From: an uncultured Flavobacteriia bacterium
GTDB taxonomy: Bacteria; Bacteroidota; Bacteroidia; Flavobacteriales_D; Crocinitomicaceae
Direction: 5' to 3'
Assembly (NCBI GenBank): GCA_903928365.1
Contig: CAIYQV010000174.1
Coordinates: forward strand, 1 to 20,548
DNA: 20,548 nt
Shown: positions 1 through 6,795 of the stretch, piece by piece
Layout of the letters: the number at the start of each line of letters is the position of its first letter
Position numbering within the stretch: the first letter of the stretch is position 1
The notes under the pieces: generated by a model
What the model was told of the DNA's origin: nothing
Seen by the model: the letters and a program-made list of their open reading frames with translations, nothing else
The model's database searches: none
Translations under genes and position numbers: made by a program

Positions 1-1
1 C

Positions 2-448
2 AATAATAACGGAACGAAATCCGTTGACCATTTCCATAAACGATTGGGATTGATCATGTGGAACAAAGTTGGAATGGGAAGAAACGAAAAGGGTTTAAAA
101 GAAGCCATCGAGGAGATTGCATCCCTGAAGGCAGAATTTCACAAAGAAGTGTACGTCCCAGGTTCCGCTGACGAGTTAAATCCGGAATTGGAAAAAGCAC
201 TTCGCGTAGCCGATCTTATTGAACTGGGGCAACTGATGGCCATGGATGCCTTGCAACGAAACGAATCATGTGGAGGACACTTCCGTGAAGAATATCAGGA
301 TGCTGAAGGAGAAACGCTTCGTGACGATGAGAACTTCAAATTTGTAGGTGCCTGGGAATATCAGGGAGACGATATCAGCAAAGAAAACCTTCACAAAGAA
401 GAGTTGAAATATGAGTTCATTAAAATTGCTGCGAGAAACTACAAGTAA
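2..448 (+). CDS. sdhA: Succinate dehydrogenase / fumarate reductase flavoprotein subunit, C-terminal part
   Basis: This is the 3' end of a gene whose start lies left of the window; the frame is open from base 2 and stops at TAA 446-448, giving 148 visible residues. SdhA is the FAD-carrying catalytic subunit of respiratory complex II, which oxidises succinate to fumarate on the cytoplasmic face of the inner membrane. The visible part matches the C-terminal helical and capping region of the family, including SADELNPELEKALRVADLIE, the conserved RNESCGGHFREEY stretch and a FVGAWEY segment. The FAD and substrate domains are outside the window. An sdhB gene follows, as in the usual Bacteroidota sdhCAB order, but an unrelated small gene sits between them. 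The stop codon is also the first three bases of a 7-base repeat array. Identity is secure; only the truncation limits it. Confidence 0.95.
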   Translation, partial: NNNGTKSVDHFHKRLGLIMWNKVGMGRNEKGLKEAIEEIASLKAEFHKEVYVPGSADELNPELEKALRVADLIELGQLMAMDALQRNESCGGHFREEYQDAEGETLRDDENFKFVGAWEYQGDDISKENLHKEELKYEFIKIAARNYK

Positions 449-473
449 TTAGGCAATAGTAATTAGGCACTAG
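446..473 (+). repeat. Upstream degenerate heptamer array (4 x NNNNTAG)
   Basis: Four consecutive 7-base units read TAATTAG, GCAATAG, TAATTAG, GCACTAG, so it is also a 14-base tandem duplication with one mismatch. Every unit ends in TAG. The array fills the whole space between the sdhA stop codon, which it contains, and the ATG of the four-helix-bundle gene. Its reverse complement has the form CTANNNN, the same form as several units of the array on the other side of that gene, so the two arrays are inverted relative to each other. Confidence 0.8.
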
Positions 474-474
474 T

Positions 475-855
475 ATGGCGGTTCTTTCGTATAAAGATTT
501 ACTGATATGGCAAAAAGGCATAGACCTTGCCGTAGATGTATATCAACTAACTAAGGATTTTCCTGAGGCAGAAAAATATGCTCTTTCAAGTCAAATTAGA
601 CGTTCTGCATCTTCTATTTCAGCTAATATTGCGGAGGGCTATGGAAGAAATTCGACTAAGAGTTATAGCCAATTCATAAAAATTTCTCGTGGATCACTTT
701 ATGAATTAGAAACACATATTATCCTCGCGGAAAAATTGGGCTATTTATGTGCTGAAGAATTACTAATTAAAATTAAATCTCAAATCCAGGAAGAAAGCAA
801 AATGCTCACTGCCTTTATAAAGAAATTAGAAAAAAAAGATCTAACGGTGTTGTAG
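475..855 (+). CDS. Four-helix-bundle protein (S23 / 23S rRNA intervening-sequence protein family, Avd-like)
   Basis: A complete 126-residue protein, the usual length for the TIGR02436 / S23 family. Characteristic features are the N-terminal YKDLLIWQKGIDLA, the central QIRRSASSISANIAEGYGR and the following helix SYSQFIKISRGSLYELETHI. The family was first named from open reading frames in intervening sequences of spirochaete 23S rRNA, and it is related to Avd, the accessory protein of diversity-generating retroelements, which forms a pentameric nucleic-acid-binding barrel. Free-standing copies are common in Bacteroidota and have no agreed function. No reverse transcriptase, variable repeat or rRNA is near this one. 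It lies between sdhA and sdhB, is presumably transcribed with them, and is flanked on both sides by heptamer repeats, which suggests arrival as a small cassette. The family call is firm; role and mobility are inference. Confidence 0.9.
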   Translation: MAVLSYKDLLIWQKGIDLAVDVYQLTKDFPEAEKYALSSQIRRSASSISANIAEGYGRNSTKSYSQFIKISRGSLYELETHIILAEKLGYLCAEELLIKIKSQIQEESKMLTAFIKKLEKKDLTVL

Positions 856-856
856 G

Positions 857-912
857 TTATTGGCTTATAGTTTAAAACTATTGGCTAATGCCTTAAAACT
901 AAAAACTAAAAA
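857..912 (+). repeat. Downstream degenerate heptamer array (8 units, CTANNNN-like)
   Basis: Eight consecutive 7-base units run from just after the stop codon of the four-helix-bundle gene to the sdhB start: TTATTGG, CTTATAG, TTTAAAA, CTATTGG, CTAATGC, CTTAAAA, CTAAAAA, CTAAAAA. There is also a 21-base super-period: 857-877 and 878-898 agree at 16 of 21 positions. Bases 878-889 match the reverse complement of the upstream unit 448-459 at 11 of 12 positions. The array therefore forms the 5' leader of sdhB. Confidence 0.75.
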
Positions 913-913
913 A

Positions 914-1678
914 ATGGCATCAAAATTCATAAACATCAACCTGAAAGTATGGCGTCAGAAAAACGCTAATTCCAAAGGAGCGATCGAAACGTATAAACTG
1001 GATCACGTATCTACAGACAGTTCCTTTTTGGAAATGATGGATCAATTGAACGAACAGTTGATCAACGAGCGCAAAGAACCGGTTGCGTTCGACCATGATT
1101 GTCGCGAAGGTATCTGCGGAAGTTGCTCTATGTACATCAACGGACGCGCTCATGGTCCTGACACAGGCATTACGACTTGTCAGTTGCACATGCGTACCTT
1201 CAAGGATGGCGAAACGATCTATGTGGAGCCATGGAGAGCCAAGGCCTTTCCAATCATTAAAGACCTCGTAGTTGACAGAAGCGCTTTCGATCGGATACAA
1301 CAAGCCGGAGGTTTTGTATCCGTTAACACTTCAGGAAGAACAATGGACGCCAATGCCATTCCTGTTCCAAAAGAAGACGCGGACAAAGCTTTCGAAGCAG
1401 CAGCATTTATCGCTTGTGGTGCATGTGTGGCAACGTGTAAGAATAGTTCTGCAATGTTGTTCGTTGGGGCAAAAGTTTCTCAATATGCTTTATTACCTCA
1501 AGGAAAAGTGGAAGCGAAACAACGTGTATTGAACATGGTTCGACAAATGGATGAAGAAGGATTCGGAAACTGTACCAATACCGGTGCGTGTGAGGTAGAA
1601 TGCCCGAAAGGAATTTCTCTGGAGAACATTGCCAGGATGAATCGTGAGTTCCTGAAAGCAGCCATTACAGCTGAATAA
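914..1678 (+). CDS. sdhB: Succinate dehydrogenase / fumarate reductase iron-sulfur subunit
   Basis: SdhB passes electrons from the FAD of SdhA through [2Fe-2S], [4Fe-4S] and [3Fe-4S] clusters towards quinone in complex II. The 254-residue protein starts at the ATG at 914 (MASKFININLKVWRQKN); an upstream in-frame TTG at 860 would only translate the repeat array and is rejected. The ferredoxin domain has CREGICGSC and a later TTCQLH cysteine. The C-terminal domain has CGACVATC and CTNTGACEVECPKG. In the first of these the expected pattern is CxxCxxCxxxC, but the first position is Phe165 (codon TTT), so one of the four usual [4Fe-4S] cysteine ligands appears to be missing; the ligands at 168 and 171 and in CPKG remain. 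A strong terminator follows. Identity is certain; the cysteine change needs checking. Confidence 0.95.
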   Translation: MASKFININLKVWRQKNANSKGAIETYKLDHVSTDSSFLEMMDQLNEQLINERKEPVAFDHDCREGICGSCSMYINGRAHGPDTGITTCQLHMRTFKDGETIYVEPWRAKAFPIIKDLVVDRSAFDRIQQAGGFVSVNTSGRTMDANAIPVPKEDADKAFEAAAFIACGACVATCKNSSAMLFVGAKVSQYALLPQGKVEAKQRVLNMVRQMDEEGFGNCTNTGACEVECPKGISLENIARMNREFLKAAITAE

Positions 1679-1698
1679 ACAAACACCTCTCTTTACTC

Positions 1699-1735
1699 AA
1701 AGCCGCCTGCATTTCTGTAAGCGGCTTTATTTTTT
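1699..1735 (+). terminator. Rho-independent terminator after sdhB
   Basis: A perfect 8-base-pair stem AAAGCCGC (1699-1706) / GCGGCTTT (1721-1728) is followed by an interrupted T tract. It lies 21 bases after the sdhB stop and ends the sdh transcript. Confidence 0.9.
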
Positions 1736-1766
1736 CAACCAACCCTTCAGAAAGGCATAGCGTCTA

Positions 1767-1798
1767 TTGCATTAACAATAAATAATGTATTAATTTTG
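1767..1798 (+). promoter_or_regulatory. Bacteroidota-type promoter for the PA-domain secreted protein
   Basis: A TTG at 1767-1769 (-33 element) and TAATTTTG at 1791-1798 (matching the -7 consensus TAnnTTTG) are separated by 21 bases. The start codon lies 22 bases downstream of the -7 box. The preceding terminator makes an independent promoter necessary. Confidence 0.7.
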
Positions 1799-1819
1799 CG
1801 TTAATTAAATCAAGAAAAC

Positions 1820-3574
1820 ATGAAAAAAACTTTACTATTCATTTCTTCAATTGTGACAGGCTTTATGGCTTACTCACAATCTGTGGTGGTGGGAGTTTCT
1901 CCAGCCTCCATCGTGGCCAGCTATGATCATACATGGGCTGACCCTGCTTCATGGGGTGTAACTCCAGATTTCAATGTTCCTGGAACATTTGTAGAAGACA
2001 CATTAATGTTGGTTGAAGACGGAAGCGCCGGAACTAACGCTCAAGGTCACCCAATTTCTCAAGAGGGTTGTAACCCACTAACGAACGACCTAACTGGTAA
2101 AATTGCAGTCATCTATAGAAACACATGTAATTTCAGCCTTAAAGCGTTGAATGCACAGAACGCTGGTGCAGTTGGTGTGATCATTATCAACCGTGATCCA
2201 GCCGCTGTTGCCATGGGCGCTGGAACTGACGCTGCAAGCGTTACGATCCCGGTTGTAATGTTGACAAGCTTCGATGGTGCTGCTTTAGTAGCAGAGATGG
2301 CTAACGGACCAGTTGTAGTATTTATGGGTAACAAAGTAGGTTTGTTCTCGAACGATGCTTCTATCCGTCCAGGTGGAACATTGATCTCTAAATCAACTGG
2401 CGTTTTGTCTCAGCTTTCTCAGAGCGGTACAGAATTCAGCTTTGACATCGGTACTCAATTGTTCAATGATGGATCTGCTGCACAAAACAACATCATCGTA
2501 AACGCTACGGTTAAAAATCCTTCAGGAGCAACAGTTTATGACAACACCATTACGGTAACTTCGTTGGCTGCTGCGGACAGTGTATACCTATATCCGGGAG
2601 AAGCTCAATCTTTCCCCCCATTCTCTTTGGCTTCCTATCCGACAGGTCGTTATACTTTGACGTATACCGTTGGATTGGATGCAGTGAACGACGATTATCC
2701 TGCGGATAACGTATTGACATCCTACTTCGTTGTTAATGACTCTATCTATGGCTTCAGCGGACTTGATTCTCTTAGTAATCTTCCAGCTGGAGCAGGAGGT
2801 TTCAAACCATCTACAATGACAGCAAGTTTCGGTATGTGTAACGTGATCTCAGATCCAAACGCAAGCCGTATCGGTGTAGAAGGTGTTTATTTTTCTCTTG
2901 TTACGAATGCTGCGGACAGTGTTGACCTGACAGGTGAAGAGATCGCATTGAATGTTTACGAGTGGGGTGATGTATTCACAGATTTGAATGATGCAAACCT
3001 GGCTTTCAATGTGTTGACTCCGATTTCTTATGGATACTACTACTATCCTTCAAACATTCCGGATAGCATGGTATACGGAGCACTAACAACTCCCGTAGTT
3101 CTTGAAAACAACAAACGTTATTTGGTTTGTGCTCAAACAGTGAACCTTCAAGTTTATTTTGCATACGATACACAAATCAACTACACTATGAATGTGAACG
3201 ATTATTTACAGCCATTGTATCCGGTTGAAAGTGACGGAGTATATTCAGCTGGTGGTTTTGGATCTGACAATGCGCCTGCAATGGCAGTGAAAGTATTCAA
3301 CGCATCTGAATTGAGTGTAGCTGAATCTAACATGATCAATGGTATGGCATATCCTAACCCTGCAGTAGATAACATCACTGTTTCTTTGAAAGCAGAAGGA
3401 AATGCAACGATCACTATGACAGATGTAGCAGGACGTATCGTTCTTACAAAATCTACTGATCTAGTAAACGGAAAAACAGACTTGAACATCGCTGCATTGA
3501 ATGCAGGTGTTTATGTTGTTAACGTTGTTCTTGAAAACGGAAAAACTGCACAGTTTAACGTAGTTAAGAAATAA
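1820..3574 (+). CDS. Secreted protein with PA domain and T9SS C-terminal sorting domain
   Basis: A 584-residue exported protein. Residues 1-20 form a signal peptide (MKKTLLFISSIVTGFMAYSQ). Residues of about 80-170 resemble a protease-associated (PA) domain, with LTGKIAVIYRNTCNF and AVGVIIINRDP; such domains are non-catalytic and usually mediate protein or substrate contacts in secreted proteases and adhesins. Residues of about 200-500 are beta-rich with no catalytic motif that I can see. The last 75 or so residues (AYPNPAVDNITVSL to a terminal VKK) match the type A T9SS sorting domain, so the protein should cross the outer membrane and be anchored to the surface or released. It has its own promoter and terminator. 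No peptidase domain is evident, so the exact role is unknown; a structural or adhesive surface protein is possible. Confidence 0.85.
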   Translation: MKKTLLFISSIVTGFMAYSQSVVVGVSPASIVASYDHTWADPASWGVTPDFNVPGTFVEDTLMLVEDGSAGTNAQGHPISQEGCNPLTNDLTGKIAVIYRNTCNFSLKALNAQNAGAVGVIIINRDPAAVAMGAGTDAASVTIPVVMLTSFDGAALVAEMANGPVVVFMGNKVGLFSNDASIRPGGTLISKSTGVLSQLSQSGTEFSFDIGTQLFNDGSAAQNNIIVNATVKNPSGATVYDNTITVTSLAAADSVYLYPGEAQSFPPFSLASYPTGRYTLTYTVGLDAVNDDYPADNVLTSYFVVNDSIYGFSGLDSLSNLPAGAGGFKPSTMTASFGMCNVISDPNASRIGVEGVYFSLVTNAADSVDLTGEEIALNVYEWGDVFTDLNDANLAFNVLTPISYGYYYYPSNIPDSMVYGALTTPVVLENNKRYLVCAQTVNLQVYFAYDTQINYTMNVNDYLQPLYPVESDGVYSAGGFGSDNAPAMAVKVFNASELSVAESNMINGMAYPNPAVDNITVSLKAEGNATITMTDVAGRIVLTKSTDLVNGKTDLNIAALNAGVYVVNVVLENGKTAQFNVVKK

Positions 3575-3594
3575 TCCAACTTCTTGGAATAAGG

Positions 3595-3623
3595 AAAGGC
3601 TGCTCAATTGAGCAGCCTTTTTT
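3595..3623 (+). terminator. Strong palindromic terminator
   Basis: Bases 3595-3620 form a perfect 26-base palindrome, AAAGGCTGCTCAA followed by its complement, ending in a run of six T. It lies 20 bases after the PA-domain gene. The convergent barrel gene also ends here, so the hairpin could act in both directions, but the T run favours the + strand. Confidence 0.92.
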
Positions 3624-3642
3624 ATTTCACCTTTCAATTCAA

Positions 3643-4437
3643 TTAAAAGTTGAGCGTCAGTCCAACAGTAAGTGGATAGACTGCTACTGTTTTTGATGTT
3701 TCAAATAATGGCATCAGGTTGTAAGAAGCAAATGCCCCCCAATTATCGTATCCTGTGCGAATTGTTGCATCCAGTCTGAACGCATTTAACCCATACACTC
3801 CTTTTTCTTCCTGGCGAAATTCCTTGCCATCCAGCTCACCAATTCGTTTGATCCTGGAAGAAATTCGTACACCTCCCACAACTCCGGCTGCAAGGTAAAA
3901 TCCATCTCCTCCTTTTTTTACTGAACAAATATCCAGCAACAAAGGAACCGTCAAATAAGTCGCTCGTAATTTGTTTTTAGAATATGTATTGACAGAATCA
4001 ATCTCAGCATAGAGCGTGTCTGCAGAATAAACTAAAAGGTAATTGTCCTTGAAGGCAGTTTGAGTAAAGCTAAAACCCATTCCGGTAGTAAAACCAATGG
4101 TTCTTCCAAATTTCTGTTCAAACAAATTCAAGTTCCAGGTCATGGATCTTCCCGGGTCATTTTCCCAATAGGGATGATCCGTAAAAGAAGTTCCAAAATC
4201 TGGATTCATCAGAGCGGTGAACCCCATATCCAAACCTGCCCAGTGCGCCTTGATCTTTTCTTTTTCTGCCTCCGTCGGTGCCGCATCTATGGTATCTATC
4301 ACTGCTTTATCATTGTGCGAAATAACGATGATCTCTGTATCACCTACATTGATTCGTGTAGTGTCCTTTTTCTCTTCTCTTTGTGCAAACGCAGTAGAAG
4401 AAATCAGTAAAACGGATAAAATAACTATTCTTTTCAT
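3643..4437 (-). CDS. Outer-membrane beta-barrel protein (PorT / OMP_b-brl-like)
   Basis: A 264-residue protein with a clear signal peptide, MKRIVILSVLLISSTAFA followed by Gln. After an N-terminal linker of about 45 residues (including DTTRINVGDTEIIVI) come alternating amphipathic beta-strands typical of small Bacteroidota outer-membrane barrels, such as LDMGFTALMNPDFG, GRTIGFTTGMGFSF, YLTVPLLLDI, FYLAAGVVGGVRISSRI and AVYPLTVGLTLNF. It ends in Phe, as expected for barrel-assembly recognition. It is the last gene of a probable operon with an ECF sigma factor and a membrane protein, 61 bases downstream of the latter. It may be a target of that sigma factor or a component of its envelope signalling; that is inference. 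A precise family cannot be set from the sequence alone. Confidence 0.8.
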   Translation of the reverse strand: MKRIVILSVLLISSTAFAQREEKKDTTRINVGDTEIIVISHNDKAVIDTIDAAPTEAEKEKIKAHWAGLDMGFTALMNPDFGTSFTDHPYWENDPGRSMTWNLNLFEQKFGRTIGFTTGMGFSFTQTAFKDNYLLVYSADTLYAEIDSVNTYSKNKLRATYLTVPLLLDICSVKKGGDGFYLAAGVVGGVRISSRIKRIGELDGKEFRQEEKGVYGLNAFRLDATIRTGYDNWGAFASYNLMPLFETSKTVAVYPLTVGLTLNF

Positions 4438-4498
4438 GTGCTATTGATTTTTATTTTTGGTTAAGACGAAGAACTTGGATTTCTGTTACAAGCGATTT

Positions 4499-5536
4499 TT
4501 AATTTGATCGCTTACGCTCTACACTAAATGCGCCAAGTTTAAAATATAATACCTCTTGATCCGTAGATTTCGTTCTGTTATAGGCTAAGTCCAGTCCGGT
4601 TTGTTCACTTACTTTTCTGGAAATCTCAGATGCTTGTGCATCTCTCGTAATTAGTTCCTCTCCAAAGAATGTTTTCCTGAATTTCCCTTTGACGTATGCC
4701 CACAGGTTGTCGTATTGCTTTGTGCCAGATAATTTCTGATTTTCTATCGCTTTTTGATCCTCACTTTCTGGAAAAATAACAGCAAATTCTTGTTCAACTT
4801 GTTCAGGCGCCTCGACCATAGGGATGGCAGGTGTTTTGAAGACTTCTTGACTTTCTTCCACTATCTGGATTGGTGAATCTGCATTTTTTATTTTCTTTTT
4901 TTCCAACGGCAACGTATTACTGGGTTCAACAACTTTAGTCGACCCAACAGTTAAAACGGCTTTTTTTGATGATTTAACGACTTTTAAGGCGCTTTGGGCA
5001 CGTGTTTGTGAGACTTGTGTGTTCAGCTGGTTTTCGGGTGCAGAAATCGAAAAATATAGCAGTATGGCTACACTTGCAGCTGCTAAACCAACCAATAAAG
5101 GCCTATTCAGTGCAATGAGCAGTGTTTTTCGTTTTAATTTCTCTTTCTGAATATATTGAATCGTGCTATCCGGAATTAGCTTTGTAGCCTGATAAAACCC
5201 TAATTCTCTTCGGAATGCGTGTTCATTTTGTTTGAATCGCATGATATCTCTTTCTTCTGTAGTCAATACACCTTCTATTTCACCAATGATCAATTTATCA
5301 TCGAAAGGCTCCTGAAGTTCTTTATAGGCTTCAATATTCTGAAAAGGCGCTTTGTAAAGTGTCTCTTTATCGAACTGTTGGTTTTCGGATTCAATGAAGG
5401 GTAAAACTTCAAGGTAATCTTTAAATTCAGCATTTTCTTCGATAAAAGACTGTAGCTCTGCCAACTGTCTCTCATCCAGTTTACCATCCCTGGCATCCAT
5501 GATCCTGATGATCAATTCTTCTTCTGACCACTTCAT
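4499..5536 (-). CDS. Single-pass membrane protein, putative anti-sigma factor
   Basis: A 345-residue protein whose ATG overlaps the sigma-factor stop codon as ATGA (5533-5536), so the two are translationally coupled. Residues 1-140 are charged and helical and appear cytoplasmic. They contain two related segments, about 9-60 and 82-133, each with a G-x-L turn, an acidic helix, an N-x-x-F motif and a following helix. A single membrane helix spans about 145-165 (RPLLVGLAAASVAILLYFSI). The rest is a Lys/Pro/Glu-rich linker and a C-terminal domain of about 70 residues, presumably periplasmic. Position and topology fit an anti-sigma factor that holds the ECF sigma at the membrane. I see no zinc-binding HxxxCxxC motif and no FecR domain. 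The function is inferred from context, not from a recognised domain. Confidence 0.65.
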   Translation of the reverse strand: MKWSEEELIIRIMDARDGKLDERQLAELQSFIEENAEFKDYLEVLPFIESENQQFDKETLYKAPFQNIEAYKELQEPFDDKLIIGEIEGVLTTEERDIMRFKQNEHAFRRELGFYQATKLIPDSTIQYIQKEKLKRKTLLIALNRPLLVGLAAASVAILLYFSISAPENQLNTQVSQTRAQSALKVVKSSKKAVLTVGSTKVVEPSNTLPLEKKKIKNADSPIQIVEESQEVFKTPAIPMVEAPEQVEQEFAVIFPESEDQKAIENQKLSGTKQYDNLWAYVKGKFRKTFFGEELITRDAQASEISRKVSEQTGLDLAYNRTKSTDQEVLYFKLGAFSVERKRSN

Positions 5537-6018
5537 ACCAAAACATCAATTGTTACTAAATACTCCTTCAAAGACTTTCTCGCTCTGAAAATGGTGACCT
5601 TCACCGAATCTTCAGAAACATTCAAAATGTCCGCGATTTCGAGGTAACTGTATCCCTCAAAATCCCTCAACAACAAGGCATTGCGTTGTACATCCGTTAA
5701 TCTAAGCAATCCATCATCCAGGTGTTTTCTGAGGTCAAATGATGTGGAAGGATCTACTTTCTGAACGGATTGTGATTCAAGATAAATTTTGGTTAGTTTA
5801 GCCTTTCTGGCCGCATCAATCTGAAGATTGATGATTGTTCGAAATAAATACGCTTTTGCCTTTGTGACTTCGATCTGATCCGCTTTTCTCCATAACCGTT
5901 CAAACGCATCTTGTACAAAATCCTGTGCAACAGTTGTATTAACGGTCGTTTTCAGCGCAAAACGATACAATCCGTCTGCCAGCTCATTTACACAGCTATT
6001 GTATTCTGAAACAGTCAT
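5533..6018 (-). CDS. ECF-type RNA polymerase sigma factor
   Basis: A 161-residue sigma-70 family protein of the extracytoplasmic-function class, which directs RNA polymerase to a small set of promoters, usually in response to envelope or environmental signals. Region 2 spans about residues 14-75, with AQDFVQDAFERLWRKADQI and KAYLFRTIINLQIDAARK. Region 4 spans about 100-153, with RLTDVQRNALLLRDFEGYSY and the helix-turn-helix YLEIADILNVSEDSVKVTIF. Regions 1 and 3 are absent, as expected. It overlaps the downstream putative anti-sigma gene by four bases. The S4-domain gene ends 54 bases upstream without an obvious terminator, so read-through from it is possible. Class is certain; regulon unknown. 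Confidence 0.93.
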   Translation of the reverse strand: MTVSEYNSCVNELADGLYRFALKTTVNTTVAQDFVQDAFERLWRKADQIEVTKAKAYLFRTIINLQIDAARKAKLTKIYLESQSVQKVDPSTSFDLRKHLDDGLLRLTDVQRNALLLRDFEGYSYLEIADILNVSEDSVKVTIFRARKSLKEYLVTIDVLV

Positions 6019-6072
6019 CTTTGCACATCAGACGAACAAAGAAACGATTCGTTACACGAAATTGAAAAAAGA

Positions 6073-6450
6073 TTAATCCCAATCCTGTAAAAAATCATCG
6101 ATCTCTCTACGATCCTTTTTAGATGGTTTTCCGGTGCCATAGGAGCGATAAGCGCTTTGGGCCAAATGGTAATCTTCGTATTTTTTTAGTTCTTCCGGGG
6201 TTGTCAGATCAACCAGGTATTCGGACACTAGTTTTGGTCCAACGCGTTTTTCAAGTAAGGCAAGCACTTTATAGGAAAAAACGGCCCCGTTGCGGTGAAC
6301 ACTGATCAAATCGCCAATACGAGGTTCTTTGGAAGGTTTCGTTTCCTTATCATTGATTCTGATCTTTCCTTTAGAAAGCGCTTCTGAGGCCTGAGAACGT
6401 GTTTTAGAAAGGCGAACTGCCCAGATATATTTATCCCAGCGCAAACTCAT
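6073..6450 (-). CDS. S4-domain RNA-binding protein, Hsp15-like
   Basis: A 125-residue protein with an N-terminal S4 RNA-binding domain (about residues 3-60): RWDKYIWAVRLSKTRSQASE, GKIRINDKETKPS and a strand GDLISVHRNG. A basic C-terminal tail follows (GKPSKKDRREIDDFLQDW). This resembles Hsp15 (HslR), which in E. coli binds free 50S subunits carrying a nascent chain and helps recycle them. Its start overlaps the end of the upstream YjbR/MmcQ gene by 20 bases, so the two are co-transcribed. The family assignment is good; whether it does exactly what HslR does is inferred. Confidence 0.88.
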   Translation of the reverse strand: MSLRWDKYIWAVRLSKTRSQASEALSKGKIRINDKETKPSKEPRIGDLISVHRNGAVFSYKVLALLEKRVGPKLVSEYLVDLTTPEELKKYEDYHLAQSAYRSYGTGKPSKKDRREIDDFLQDWD

Positions 6451-6784
6451 CTTTAATTTTCTTAGGAAGAGATTGAAAGACCAGATTGTAGGAGTCCGAA
6501 ATCAACTCAAGCAATTGTTTTTCAGAAAGATCGGATTGTATATATACGGAATTCCAATGCTTTTTATTCATGTGATAACCCGGTCTGACACCATCAAAAC
6601 GTTCCCGCAATTCAATCGCGATTTCAGGCTCACACTTTAAATTGATAAAGGAAAAAGAATCTACGTCAATCAGTGCGAATAACTTTCCGCCCACCTTAAA
6701 CACCAAGGTTGAATGATCAAAAGGAAATGCTTCTGTTACGAATGGAAGAGACAGACAAAAACCACGAATAGTTTCAATGTCCAT
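6431..6784 (-). CDS. MmcQ/YjbR family protein
   Basis: A 117-residue protein of the YjbR/MmcQ family, which has a CyaY-like fold and is usually annotated as DNA-binding, although its real role is not established. The family hallmarks are the N-terminal IRGFCLSLPFVTEAFPF, the strand TLVFKVGGKLFALIDVD, and the C-terminal GYHMNKKHWNSVYI. Length and layout are normal for the family. It lies 11 bases after the desaturase stop and overlaps the S4-domain gene by 20 bases, so it is in the middle of a three-gene cluster. Confidence 0.85.
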   Translation of the reverse strand: MDIETIRGFCLSLPFVTEAFPFDHSTLVFKVGGKLFALIDVDSFSFINLKCEPEIAIELRERFDGVRPGYHMNKKHWNSVYIQSDLSEKQLLELISDSYNLVFQSLPKKIKDEFALG

Positions 6785-6795
6785 GAAAATACTTC

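Noticed and set aside
475..855. Diversity-generating retroelement accessory gene
   Set aside because: The protein is Avd-like, but no reverse transcriptase, template repeat or variable repeat exists in the window.
860..913. Upstream in-frame extension of sdhB starting at TTG
   Set aside because: The 18 extra residues would only translate the heptamer array. The ATG at 914 begins the typical SdhB N-terminus.
920..1303. Open frame of 127 codons on the - strand
   Set aside because: It lies opposite sdhB, whose + strand product has unmistakable iron-sulfur motifs. The antisense translation has no recognisable feature.
4060..4447. Two overlapping + strand open frames opposite the barrel gene
   Set aside because: They are antisense to a protein with a clear signal peptide and barrel strands. 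Their translations are low-complexity shadows.
6037..6044. TTTCTTTG on the - strand upstream of the sigma-factor gene as a -7 box
   Set aside because: One mismatch from TAnnTTTG and no TTG at -33 distance, too weak to call a promoter.
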